A stretch of DNA of 64,000 nucleotides from Nocardia vaccinii NBRC 15922 (lineage in GTDB: Bacteria; Actinomycetota; Actinomycetes; Mycobacteriales; Mycobacteriaceae), in the NCBI RefSeq assembly GCF_001613305.1, contig NZ_BDCC01000004.1, forward strand, positions 1-64,000, read 5' to 3'. The number at the start of each line of letters is the position of its first letter. The first letter of the stretch is position 1. A program made the position numbers and the translations under genes. Of this stretch, positions 36,479 to 44,080 are shown piece after piece. The notes beneath the pieces are model-generated. The model was not told the DNA's origin. It did not search any database and was given only the letters and a program-made list of their open reading frames with translations.

Positions 36479-37295
36479 GGTGGTGTCCGTCAGCGATATC
36501 CACTCCGGCGCCGGTACCAATCGCAGATGCCCCAAGACGGGCCTGGCGCTCGTTTCCTCCTCCCGCCGCGAGGTGTTCCGCCTCGCCAAACCCGTGTACG
36601 GCCCGCTCAATCCGCGCAGACGCATTCCGTCCGGTCCGGACGAACGAGACGACTGGAACAGATACGACGTCGAGGGGCAGCAGACCATATATGCGGCCGG
36701 CACGATGGAAGGCGCCTACGGTGAGCTGCTGGCGCCGTTGCGCCCCAAGCTGCCGCGGCGGGCGATCGCCTACTTCGACGATGTGGGCGAGAACGACGAG
36801 CTCGAATCACTGATCCGCGAGGAATGGCGGAGCTCCGGATACCGCTCCCCCGGCGAGGTCGACCTGATGTGGCTGACCGCACTGCGGCTCTATCGAATCA
36901 CCCTGCCCGCCAGGGGATGGTTCATCGACATCGAAGCCGCGGCGAGCCTTTCGGCCATCAGCACCACATATGCACCGAGAACGCTCATCGAAAACGGAGT
37001 CACCGACCTCACCGTCGCCGAGTTGCGCGGCCCCGCCCGCTGGATCACCACCGCGATCGCGACCCGCATCTGGCCGGTGACTCTCTACGACGGGACGCTC
37101 GCTCACGGAGTGATGTACGGATCGCGATACGGCAGCGAGTGGACCTGCTGGGCCGTCTGGTTGCGCCGATCCAGGCGGTCGCACCCGAAAGGTCTCATCA
37201 CCACCGCCGACGACGGCACCGAAGTCCTGCAACCGGCACTCAATCCCCCGCTGGAGGCGATCCTGTCGGCCTACGGTCTGACCGGAACCTGGTGA
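36477..37295 (+). CDS. RES domain toxin
   Basis: The 272-residue protein contains the RES fold: Arg in REVFRLAKPVYGPLNP, then DVEGQQTIYAAGTMEGAYGE with the conserved Glu, and a later Ser-containing region (the family name comes from Arg-Glu-Ser). RES toxins, for example MbcT of M. tuberculosis, degrade NAD+. It is larger than the compact RES toxins (about 160-200 residues) because of its C-terminal half. The ATG at 36477 is inside a hairpin; GTGs at 36480 and 36483 are better spaced from the ribosome site and could be the real start. It is paired with the MbcA-like antitoxin just upstream. Confidence 0.82.
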   Translation: MVVSVSDIHSGAGTNRRCPKTGLALVSSSRREVFRLAKPVYGPLNPRRRIPSGPDERDDWNRYDVEGQQTIYAAGTMEGAYGELLAPLRPKLPRRAIAYFDDVGENDELESLIREEWRSSGYRSPGEVDLMWLTALRLYRITLPARGWFIDIEAAASLSAISTTYAPRTLIENGVTDLTVAELRGPARWITTAIATRIWPVTLYDGTLAHGVMYGSRYGSEWTCWAVWLRRSRRSHPKGLITTADDGTEVLQPALNPPLEAILSAYGLTGTW

Positions 37296-37315
37296 GAATC
37301 CACGGGTTCGGGCTG

Positions 37316-38107
37316 CTACGGCTCCGTCGTTGCCGCCGCGGCGCGTCGTCGTAGCTCGGTGAGGCCGGAGGCCAGGTCCTCGGCGGCGCCGGGGCCGGCG
37401 ATGCCGGACAGCCGATCCGCGGCGAATCCGGGAAGCCTGCGCAACGCGTCGGTGGCCGGCTGTCCGGCGCGGTAGGCATCGCTGAATCGCAACTGCCACA
37501 GGCCCGCCGCGATCTCACCGGTGCGCCCGGCCTGCGCGCGCGGCAGATATCCGGCCGCATCGTCGGTGACCGCGGCCCAGACATACCCGACCACAACGGA
37601 ATTCAGCCGAACCGGCAGATATCGGACCGGTGCGTCGGTCTCGGACGGGTAGCTCTCCAGCGGGGCGCTCACCAGCGGACCCCAGCCCTGCTCCCGATCC
37701 ACCGGCGTGCCGTCGGGATATGTGCCGTCCTGGATCAACGGGCCCTCGCCCAGGGGCGGGCCGTCCGGATTGAGCTGCTCCCACAACCAGGTCAGGCTCG
37801 GCGATTCGGCGGTAATGCTCTGTGCCGGAACGATTCCGGCGACAGTATCCTCGGGTGCGCCGATCCACCGCTCGATCGCGGCACGCGGCGTCAGCCCGGT
37901 CGCGGCCGACTCGGTCAATCTCGTCTCCCAGGCGATCAGGCAGTCCAGATCCGCACCGGCCACCGCGAGTCGCCGCTCGAAACCCGCGGCGTGCTGATTC
38001 GGGGACGCCCACAGACAGCCGATCAACGCACCGCGCCGGTACACCGGCAGGTAAACGACGGGCAGGCGGGTCCAGTGCTGATAGCCGGTAGGTGTGCCGC
38101 TGGTCAT
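37316..38107 (-). CDS. Hypothetical protein, last gene of the WXG100/toxin operon
   Basis: The 263-residue product has no signal peptide or membrane segment and no family I recognise. Two similar segments, LPVVYLPVYRRGALIGCLWA and VRYLPVRLNSVVVGYVWAAV, suggest an internal duplication of a small beta unit. The ATG at 38107 has GGAG 5 bases upstream. It follows the YrhB-like gene on the same strand after 35 bases, so it belongs to the same six-gene operon; a role as immunity protein, chaperone or effector cannot be told from sequence. Confidence 0.65.
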   Translation of the reverse strand: MTSGTPTGYQHWTRLPVVYLPVYRRGALIGCLWASPNQHAAGFERRLAVAGADLDCLIAWETRLTESAATGLTPRAAIERWIGAPEDTVAGIVPAQSITAESPSLTWLWEQLNPDGPPLGEGPLIQDGTYPDGTPVDREQGWGPLVSAPLESYPSETDAPVRYLPVRLNSVVVGYVWAAVTDDAAGYLPRAQAGRTGEIAAGLWQLRFSDAYRAGQPATDALRRLPGFAADRLSGIAGPGAAEDLASGLTELRRRAAAATTEP

Positions 38108-38142
38108 GATTACTCCGAACCTGTTGTGTCCCTTGCGTGTGA

Positions 38143-38682
38143 TCAGATCCGGAAGTTCGCTGCCGGCGGCCACTGTCCGGTAGTGCGCTCCAACTCGAAG
38201 GCCCACGTCACGGCGTGCGTGCAGATGTCGTGGATCGTCTCGGTGTCGGTGCGGTAGTGATGGGTCCTCGGATCGATCGTCAGCAGATGTTCGACCGGCG
38301 GACCGGCCGGAGCATCGAGCAGGGAACGACCGCGCACCCGGTACCGGACCTCGTCCGGCTGCTGTGTGATCCGCTCGACCTCGATTGCCCACTGCGGCGG
38401 GTAGACCTGAAATCCTTGTGCCGCACCGGTTTCGCGGACCTGCTCGTCGTACCGCTCGCCGATCGTGATCGGGTGCAGGCTCGGGTGTGCGGTGATCACC
38501 CCGGTGCGCTTGTCGACCACACGGTTCTCCCGCCCGAATCCCAGCCCGGCCGCTGTCTCCTCCCGCGTGAGCACCTCCTGGAACACCCAGCAGAATTCGC
38601 CCGGGTACAGCGACACCTCGCGGGGCATGGGGAACACCTCGGCCAAATACGCGAGAACCTGCTCCTCGGTCTCCAGTTGCAT
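38143..38682 (-). CDS. YrhB/Imm35-like protein, possible immunity protein
   Basis: The 179-residue protein contains LYPGEFCWVFQEVLTREETA and NRVVDKRTGVITAHPSLHP, which resemble the YrhB domain linked to immunity proteins of polymorphic toxin systems. No membrane segment is present, so it is cytoplasmic. It lies 46 bases downstream of the ART-fold-like gene in the WXG100 operon, a position where immunity genes are common. The family call is from general resemblance. Confidence 0.6.
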   Translation of the reverse strand: MQLETEEQVLAYLAEVFPMPREVSLYPGEFCWVFQEVLTREETAAGLGFGRENRVVDKRTGVITAHPSLHPITIGERYDEQVRETGAAQGFQVYPPQWAIEVERITQQPDEVRYRVRGRSLLDAPAGPPVEHLLTIDPRTHHYRTDTETIHDICTHAVTWAFELERTTGQWPPAANFRI

Positions 38683-38728
38683 CGAGCCCGCCTCTTCCGT
38701 CGTCGAGTTTCCGGCCTACCGTGAATTA

Positions 38729-39214
38729 TCACCGCGACACCAGTACGGCGTCGATGTGGAACAGGACCGATTCGGAATCGTCGGGCCGAATCCGCTCGAC
38801 GCGCAGGGAGCTTCCGCGCGGGAGCCGCAGCCACGGCAGGTGGCCGGAGGTGGGGTCGTTCAACCAGAGCCCGTGCGATCCCGCGGGCAGTGCGACATGG
38901 ACGAGGAAATCACCCTGGAGATAGTCCGACCCCAGAGACAACTCCAGATATCCCGGCTCCCGCTGTTCACTGCCGATCAGGAACCACGGACCACGGCTGC
39001 CGAGCGGCTTCCCGTCCACGGCGATCCACGACGACACATCCTCGACCCCGAACGTCCCCACGATGGGCCCGTTGGGAATGACCCGCTCGAGCGTCCGGTC
39101 ATGCTCTGCCAGCCGACTTTCGAACAATTCGACAGTCGGCTCCGCCTCCGCGAAATGCCGCAGCGCCCGCATCTGCTGGCTGCTCTCGTGGATCGCGGTC
39201 AGATGCTCGGTCAA
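38729..39214 (-). CDS. ADP-ribosyltransferase-fold-like protein without catalytic residues
   Basis: The 161-residue product ends like an ADP-ribosyltransferase toxin domain: LVHVALPAGSHGLWLND, then LPWLRLPRGSSLRVERI, matching the usual hxVPxGTxxxYL...ExExLLPRGTxFxV pattern. Where the catalytic Glu-x-Glu should be, the sequence reads Leu-Pro-Trp, and the expected Arg and Ser-Thr-Ser blocks appear as GTFGV and ELSLG. The fold may therefore be inactive, acting as a decoy, immunity or binding protein. The TTG start at 39214 overlaps a TGA stop in the frame that would end the upstream gene at 39211 (TTGA), suggesting coupling; an ATG at 39172 is an alternative. Confidence 0.6.
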   Translation of the reverse strand: MTEHLTAIHESSQQMRALRHFAEAEPTVELFESRLAEHDRTLERVIPNGPIVGTFGVEDVSSWIAVDGKPLGSRGPWFLIGSEQREPGYLELSLGSDYLQGDFLVHVALPAGSHGLWLNDPTSGHLPWLRLPRGSSLRVERIRPDDSESVLFHIDAVLVSR

Positions 39215-40196
39215 CCAGCGGCCTCGCGCACGATGCCACCGAGGTAGACAGGAAGCCGAGTTCGCGCTGGGGAACGTTGAGGTAACCGCCGTGCGCGTCG
39301 GTCGCGAGGAAGCCGATGTCGTCGAGCCCCCGGATGACTCGGATCGGCTCGGTCAGCGGCAATACGTGCGTGGTCGCGAGATCGAGCTGGGCGATCTGAT
39401 GGCGGATCGTCTCCGGGCCGAAGCTCCGGCCGAAGTGTTCGCTGTGCACCGCGGCGATCTCGTCGAAGGTTTCGGCGTCCTGCTGGATCTGCTCCCATCG
39501 GGCCGCCGGCCGCGGATCGTCCGGGACGATGTTCAGCGCCTGCAGTTCCCTTGTCGCCGCGCGGGTTCCGGGTCCATCGGCGAGCAGTTCGCCTCGCCGG
39601 GCATACAGCGCGGTCAGCTCGGGCGGACCCCCCTCGGGCCCGGCGAGTGTCCGCAGGATCGCGCTGCTCCAGCGGAGCCGGACGACCAGGTCGGCGAGTT
39701 CGGCATCCGAGAGGTTCTGCCGGAGAACGGAATCGACCAGGGACGCCTTCTCGTAGGCATGCAGGGCGGCGCGCACCTGCGGGGGCTGCCGGTGCCAGGT
39801 GCGCAGACGGCTGTGCCCGAACGCATCCCCCTGCTCGTCGATGTGGAAGCGTCGAACGCCGTCGCCGCCGACGAGCCCGTGATGGGAGCCGGGCGGGACT
39901 GCCGGATCCTGCTGGTGCGCGATCGGATAGGCGGGATACCCCTGGGGGCTGTAGAAGGCAGCGTGGGTAGCCGACAGTCCGCGCCGCGGTTGCGGCGGGA
40001 ACCCGTGTGTCACATCGAATCCGGGATCCACGACATTGATCGCGCCGGACTCGTTGACCATCAGGTACGCATGTGCGCCGACGCCGTTGTCGTCGGTGGC
40101 ACTGTACTCGTCCACGACGAGGGCGATGTGGCCGTGGCCGAGGGCCAGCAGATCACCGGCGATGTCGGGGCCGGACTCACTGAGGCCACATTTCAT
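39099..40196 (-). CDS. Toxin-like protein with papain-fold/deamidase-like N-terminus, probable frameshift near 39250
   Basis: As read, the frame gives 365 residues. Residues 1-60 (GHIALVVDEYSAT, then AHAYLMVNESGAINVVDPG) resemble the His/Asp half of Tox-PL (papain-fold glutamine deamidase) domains; the Cys half is not evident. The middle is helical. Near the C-terminus LPLTEPIRVIRGLDDIGFLA, then RELGFLSTS, recalls an ADP-ribosyltransferase start. The last 40 residues look like out-of-frame translation and overlap the next gene by 116 bases. In the adjacent frame the text continues LGGIVREAAG and stops at 39211 exactly on the next TTG start. I infer a one-base frameshift (error or mutation) near 39230-39260. 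Confidence 0.55.
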   Translation of the reverse strand: MKCGLSESGPDIAGDLLALGHGHIALVVDEYSATDDNGVGAHAYLMVNESGAINVVDPGFDVTHGFPPQPRRGLSATHAAFYSPQGYPAYPIAHQQDPAVPPGSHHGLVGGDGVRRFHIDEQGDAFGHSRLRTWHRQPPQVRAALHAYEKASLVDSVLRQNLSDAELADLVVRLRWSSAILRTLAGPEGGPPELTALYARRGELLADGPGTRAATRELQALNIVPDDPRPAARWEQIQQDAETFDEIAAVHSEHFGRSFGPETIRHQIAQLDLATTHVLPLTEPIRVIRGLDDIGFLATDAHGGYLNVPQRELGFLSTSVASCARPLVDRASDRDPREQPADAGAAAFRGGGADCRIVRKSAGRA

Positions 40197-40470
40197 GGTT
40201 GGTCGGCCCGACCTGGTGATACGCCGCGTGAGCGGCAGCGAGCTTGCCCCGCAGCGCGCTCAGCGCTTCTCGCATCTCGGTTGCTGCCGCGATGCGGTTG
40301 GTGTGGGCTGCTCGGTGAGCTTCGGCGGCGGCACCGGTCCAGCTGACATGCAGCTGTTCGATGCCCTTATCGATCTCGGCCGCCAGATCCTCGATCGTGG
40401 TTTCCAGCTTGGCCGTATCGTCGATCAGGCGTTGCAGGCCGTCTAGATCCACACGGTATTCGGCCGCCAC
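40177..40470 (-). CDS. WXG100 family (ESX/type VII) protein 2
   Basis: The 97-residue helical hairpin protein has its turn at HVSWTGAAAEA, a classic Trp-x-Gly, with flanking helices of about 40 residues. WXG100 proteins are exported by, or pair with, substrates of the type VII (ESX) system. The GTG at 40470 overlaps the stop of the preceding WXG100 gene (TAGTG), so the two are translated together and probably form a heterodimer. The toxin-like gene begins inside its last 20 bases. Confidence 0.85.
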   Translation of the reverse strand: MAAEYRVDLDGLQRLIDDTAKLETTIEDLAAEIDKGIEQLHVSWTGAAAEAHRAAHTNRIAAATEMREALSALRGKLAAAHAAYHQVGPTNHEMWPQ

Positions 40471-40799
40471 TACGACACCTCGGGAAGATCCAGGCTCGAA
40501 CCAGACCGTACGATCGCCTGCGCCGAACTGTCATCGGTAGTCATATAGCCACCAGCCGCGCTCCGGAGAGCACCAGCATCGGCGGTGAACGAGGCGATGA
40601 TCCGGCGCGCGCCGTCTTCCCAATCGGCCCAAGGACTTTCATGGGAACCGCCGGCGGTGCCCTGCCAGTCACTTCCGAGGAATGCGTGAACCGCACGCAT
40701 GTGGGTGTCCACCGCGTTGATCAAGTCCTCGGCCTGCCTGTCCACCCAATCCGCTGTGGCACGCAACGTATCAGGACCCACATCGACACGATCCGCCAT
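40470..40799 (-). CDS. WXG100 family (ESX/type VII) protein 1
   Basis: The 109-residue protein has two helices around SDWQGTAGGS, the Trp-x-Gly turn, and a short polar tail. It is the first gene of a six-gene minus-strand operon: two WXG100 proteins, toxin-like protein, ART-fold-like protein, YrhB-like protein and a hypothetical protein. No ESX secretion ATPase or membrane gene is in the window, so export would use a system encoded elsewhere. The ATG at 40799 is used. Confidence 0.85.
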   Translation of the reverse strand: MADRVDVGPDTLRATADWVDRQAEDLINAVDTHMRAVHAFLGSDWQGTAGGSHESPWADWEDGARRIIASFTADAGALRSAAGGYMTTDDSSAQAIVRSGSSLDLPEVS

Positions 40800-41623
40800 C
40801 TGCCTCCCCCTCTCGATCGTGCGAGCGCACAGACTCGACTATAGGACGCTAATGGTGCCGCGACATGACGAGCCGCCATCGGTACGAGCCGCCATCAAGC
40901 GTGGTTCCCGGCGAAACCGGGCCACCATGCACGTAGCGCCGCTCAGGGCCTACTTCACCAGCAAACGCGGCAGTGGTGGCACTGCGCAGCCGCCCTATCC
41001 GCGGAGGAAACCCCCCGCCCGTCCCGAGGCGATCGTCAACTTCCGAGACCATCAGCGTCATGGAGAGCGCCGCCGCTAGCGGCCCACCCCGCACCGCCAC
41101 GCGAAACCGACTGCGCCCCAATCAAATTCTGGATTTGGTCAACCCATGCCCCATCGACAGACCGGTCCCCGATGGCGTCCGGTCACTGGACTTGCCATCC
41201 GATCGCTGACAGCAGTCACAAGCCGCGGCTATAGGTACACCCTTGACTTCGAAGACGTCGAGCGACCTCGAATTCAGGTGAAATCGGGGGAAAACTGCGC
41301 GCCCCAACGCACTTGGACAAGTCCACACCGATCGACGGCGAATGGCGTCGGAACCGCAAAGAGCCACACAAACCACGCTGCGCCCGCTCATAAGGTCAGG
41401 TCAACGCCGTTAACTGGAGACTCGGATTCCGAGCCGCGCTCAGCGCGCCACCGCGGCGACGGCGACAACGCAGTCGCGCAGTTCGGAAGTCGGACATCAC
41501 CTTCCCAAGCAACGGCCAGCCGCATACATCCCCGCGCCCGCCCGGCCACTCCTTCTACCTGGGAGGTTGGGCATCCGCCGAGCCCGTCTGCTATCTTCTC
41601 ACCGGGCCCAATGGGCCCCGAAC
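40800..41623. other. 824-base gap with no recognisable gene
   Basis: Open frames here have shadow-like Arg/Ser/Pro-rich composition and no ribosome sites. A 13-base direct repeat, ACGAGCCGCCATC, occurs at 40868 and 40884. The right end holds the promoter side of the tRNA-Gly gene. It could be decayed sequence at the border between the accessory toxin operon and core genes. Confidence 0.4.
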
Positions 41624-41694
41624 GCCGGTGTAGTTTAGTGGTAGAACATCAGCTTCCCAAGCTGAGAGTGCGGGTTCGATTCCCGTCACCGGCT
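41624..41694 (+). tRNA. tRNA-Gly (anticodon CCC)
   Basis: The acceptor stem GCCGGTG (41624-41630) pairs with CACCGGC (41687-41693). The D-arm has TAGTTTAGTGGTAGAA, the anticodon stem TCAGC/GCTGA encloses the loop TTCCCAA (anticodon CCC), and the T-arm is CGGGTTCGATTCCCG. The CCA end is not encoded. It reads GGG glycine codons. Confidence 0.93.
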
Positions 41695-41779
41695 CTCCGA
41701 AAACCTTCTTCGACCAGCTTCGATACACCCGCAGGTCAGTTACCCTCGAAGGCCGGTGTGGCCGGCACTGTGACCTATC

Positions 41780-42115
41780 GTGGCGGCCATGGCCACAGCG
41801 CGGGTATGGACGGTTACCTCCACAACGCCCACTCGGGAGGACGCGCGGGATATCGGGAGGGCCGCGGTTGCCGAGCGGCTCGCCGCGGGCGCGGAAATAA
41901 TCGGGCCCGCCTTTTCGGTGTTCCGGCATCTGGGCGAAATCGGCGAGGGAATCGAATGGCGTGTGTCACTGCGTACTTCGGCAAGTTCTCGTGATCGCCT
42001 CGCATCGCGCATTTCGGAACTGCACCCGTGGGACAGCCCCGAAGTCACCGCGACGCCGATCGAATGGTGTTCGGACAGCTACGCCGAATGGGTCGAGCGC
42101 GCCACGGGCGAGTAG
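41780..42115 (+). CDS. CutA-like divalent-cation tolerance protein
   Basis: The 111-residue protein follows the CutA1 pattern of a trimeric ferredoxin-like fold: VWTVTSTTPTREDARDIGRA at the first strand and helix, LAAGAEIIGPAFSVFRHLGE, IEWRVSLRTS and ELHPWDSPEVTATPIEW. CutA proteins are linked to copper or divalent metal tolerance, though the reaction is unsettled. The GTG at 41780 or the ATG at 41789 could start it. It lies 85 bases after the tRNA and on the same strand. Confidence 0.75.
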   Translation: MAAMATARVWTVTSTTPTREDARDIGRAAVAERLAAGAEIIGPAFSVFRHLGEIGEGIEWRVSLRTSASSRDRLASRISELHPWDSPEVTATPIEWCSDSYAEWVERATGE

Positions 42116-42274
42116 CGGTAGATTTCCTTACCTCCCCTGGATCGACGACGAAAGTCCCTTTCGGGCCGGTTCGCCGCATACCAGAGTCGGTGGGGCGGTC
42201 GGAGCACGAATCAGGCGCGTCCCGCGCGGCCGCAGCAGCCGAGACAATCGAAGCTCCACCGCACAAGGGGAATT

Positions 42275-42592
42275 ATGAATCGCATTACCGGGCGTATCGC
42301 CGCGATCGCCGTCGCTGTCATTTGTCCTGTCGTCGCCCTGGCCGGAGCGGCGTCCGCGGATCCCGGCCGGTTTCTCGGTGATCTGAACAAACTCGGCTAC
42401 AGCCAGAACACGCCCGCGGAGCGCGACAGCGCGGTCCAGCGGGGCTACAGCATCTGCGACGATCTCGCGGCGGGCAACAGCAAGACCGATGCGATGGGGA
42501 TTCTCGAGCGCAAAGACCCCTCCTTGTCCGGCTCCGAGGCCGCCGCCTGGGTCGTCGCATCCGCCGACGCGCTCTGCCCGCAGTATCGGTAG
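42275..42592 (+). CDS. Small secreted DUF732 protein
   Basis: The 105-residue precursor has a signal peptide (cleavage near AASADPG) and the DUF732 pattern: FLGDLNKLGYSQNT, a Cys in YSICDDL and a Cys in ADALCPQY, which likely form a disulfide. Such small secreted proteins are common in mycobacteria and Nocardia; their function is unknown. The ATG at 42275 follows AAGGGGAATT. Confidence 0.85.
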   Translation: MNRITGRIAAIAVAVICPVVALAGAASADPGRFLGDLNKLGYSQNTPAERDSAVQRGYSICDDLAAGNSKTDAMGILERKDPSLSGSEAAAWVVASADALCPQYR

Positions 42593-42643
42593 CGGCGCCG
42601 ACCGGGCATCGGCACCGGTGTCGAGGCCACCTTCCGCAGTTCA

Positions 42644-43759
42644 TCATCGCGGTTTCATATTCACCAACGCGATATCGCCGCCGTAGTGAGCCAGCACGCG
42701 GTGATCCATCACCGCGCGCCAGAGCGGCGGAATGGCGGCAAGCAGCATCATGGTGGCGTAGCCGTACGGCAGCTGCGGAGCTTGTTCGGGACTGCGGAGG
42801 GTCTGGTAGCGGCGGCCGGGGTTGGCGTGGTGGTCGCTATGGCGCTGGAGGTGGAACAGCAAGACGTTGGTGACGAGGCGGTCACTGTTCCAACTGTCGC
42901 GTACCGAGCATCGCTCGTACCGGCCGTCCGCGCGACGGGCCCGTTTCAACCCGTAGTGCTCCAGGTAGTTCACCGTCTCGAGCAATCCGATGCCGATCAA
43001 GGCCTGCAACAGCAGGAACGGGATGATGACGTACCCGTAGGCGAGTATCAACGCACCGAACAGCACGGCGCTCAATGACCAACCCTGAAGCAGATGATTC
43101 TGGTAGCTGAACCATCGCTTCCCCCTGCGGGACAGGCGTTCGCGCTCCAAGGACAGCGCCGAGCGGAAGCCGCCCAGAATGCTGCGCGGCAGGAATTCCC
43201 ACAGCGATTCACCGAACCGCGCGCTCGCCGGATCCTCGGGGGTGGCGACGCGGACGTGGTGCCCGCGGTTGTGTTCGACATAGAAATGCCCGTACACGGA
43301 TTGTGCCAGTGCGATCTTGGCCAGCCACCGTTCGAGATGTTCGGCCCGGTGACCGAGCTCATGGGCCGCATTGATGCCGATACCCGAGACGACCCCCAAC
43401 GTCACGGTCAACCCCACTTTGTCGACGAATTTCAGCTGAGGGCCGGCCCACAGATATCCCGCGACAGCCAGCCCGCTGAACTGGATCGGCAGGAAAAGGT
43501 ATGTACACCAACGGTAGTAACGATCGTTGGCCAAGACCTCGTAATCCTGCTCGGGCAGATTGCCGCTGTCACACCCCACCGTGACATCCAGTATCGGTAC
43601 CACCACCAGCACGAAGATCGGTCCGATCCACCAGAACAGCTCGGATCCCGTGAGGCTCACCAGCGGCGCCGGCACCAGCGCGGATGCGGGCGCTATCGTA
43701 CCGAGCACCCACAGATAACGTTTACGATCGCGCACAGATGTGCGTTCGATATCCGTCAT
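42644..43759 (-). CDS. alkB: Alkane 1-monooxygenase AlkB
   Basis: The 371-residue membrane enzyme has about six helices and all histidine boxes: HELGHRAEH, HNRGHHVRVATPEDPASA, LQRHSDHHANPGRRYQ and the extra NYLEHYGL motif of alkane hydroxylases. It oxidises the terminal methyl of medium or long n-alkanes to the alcohol with a diiron centre, using electrons from rubredoxin. No rubredoxin or rubredoxin-reductase gene is next to it here, unlike many actinomycete alkB operons. The ATG at 43759 is used. It converges with the DUF732 gene. Confidence 0.93.
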   Translation of the reverse strand: MTDIERTSVRDRKRYLWVLGTIAPASALVPAPLVSLTGSELFWWIGPIFVLVVVPILDVTVGCDSGNLPEQDYEVLANDRYYRWCTYLFLPIQFSGLAVAGYLWAGPQLKFVDKVGLTVTLGVVSGIGINAAHELGHRAEHLERWLAKIALAQSVYGHFYVEHNRGHHVRVATPEDPASARFGESLWEFLPRSILGGFRSALSLERERLSRRGKRWFSYQNHLLQGWSLSAVLFGALILAYGYVIIPFLLLQALIGIGLLETVNYLEHYGLKRARRADGRYERCSVRDSWNSDRLVTNVLLFHLQRHSDHHANPGRRYQTLRSPEQAPQLPYGYATMMLLAAIPPLWRAVMDHRVLAHYGGDIALVNMKPR

Positions 43760-44080
43760 AACCGTCTCGCTTTACCCAACCGGCAACCGATCATTCCCAG
43801 ACATGCCCGATGACAGCGGTAGCGCTCCGAGTCCCCAGACGGTATCCGCCCCGCTGACGCCTGCCAACGAATAGCCGGAAAAGTGAACGACCGAATATTT
43901 TTCGTTGTGCGACGGAAATTCATTCGATGCGGAACCGAAGACTTTCCACCCTGGACGCGCGGCGGGCCGGGCCACGGCGATTCAGCCCGTGGACCGGCCC
44001 GTTGCCCGGCGTGATCCGGTGCGGTCAGCGGTCTCCGCTACCCGCACCGGAATATCGACATGCCGAAAGCGATCGGGTAC
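43760..44080. other. 321-base gap upstream of alkB
   Basis: This holds the alkB upstream region and the 3' side of the lipase gene. An AT-rich stretch around 43888-43900 (ATATTTTTCG) stands out and may be part of the alkB promoter. No gene and no clear operator are seen. Confidence 0.4.

Noticed and set aside
39240..39320. Active ADP-ribosyltransferase domain in the toxin-like gene, based on VIRG and GFLSTS
   Set aside because: The frame after STS appears shifted and no Glu-x-Glu region follows, so catalytic activity cannot be claimed.
40849..41620. Possible small genes on either strand in the 824-base gap
   Set aside because: No ribosome sites, no recognisable motif and shadow-like composition; no frame stands out.
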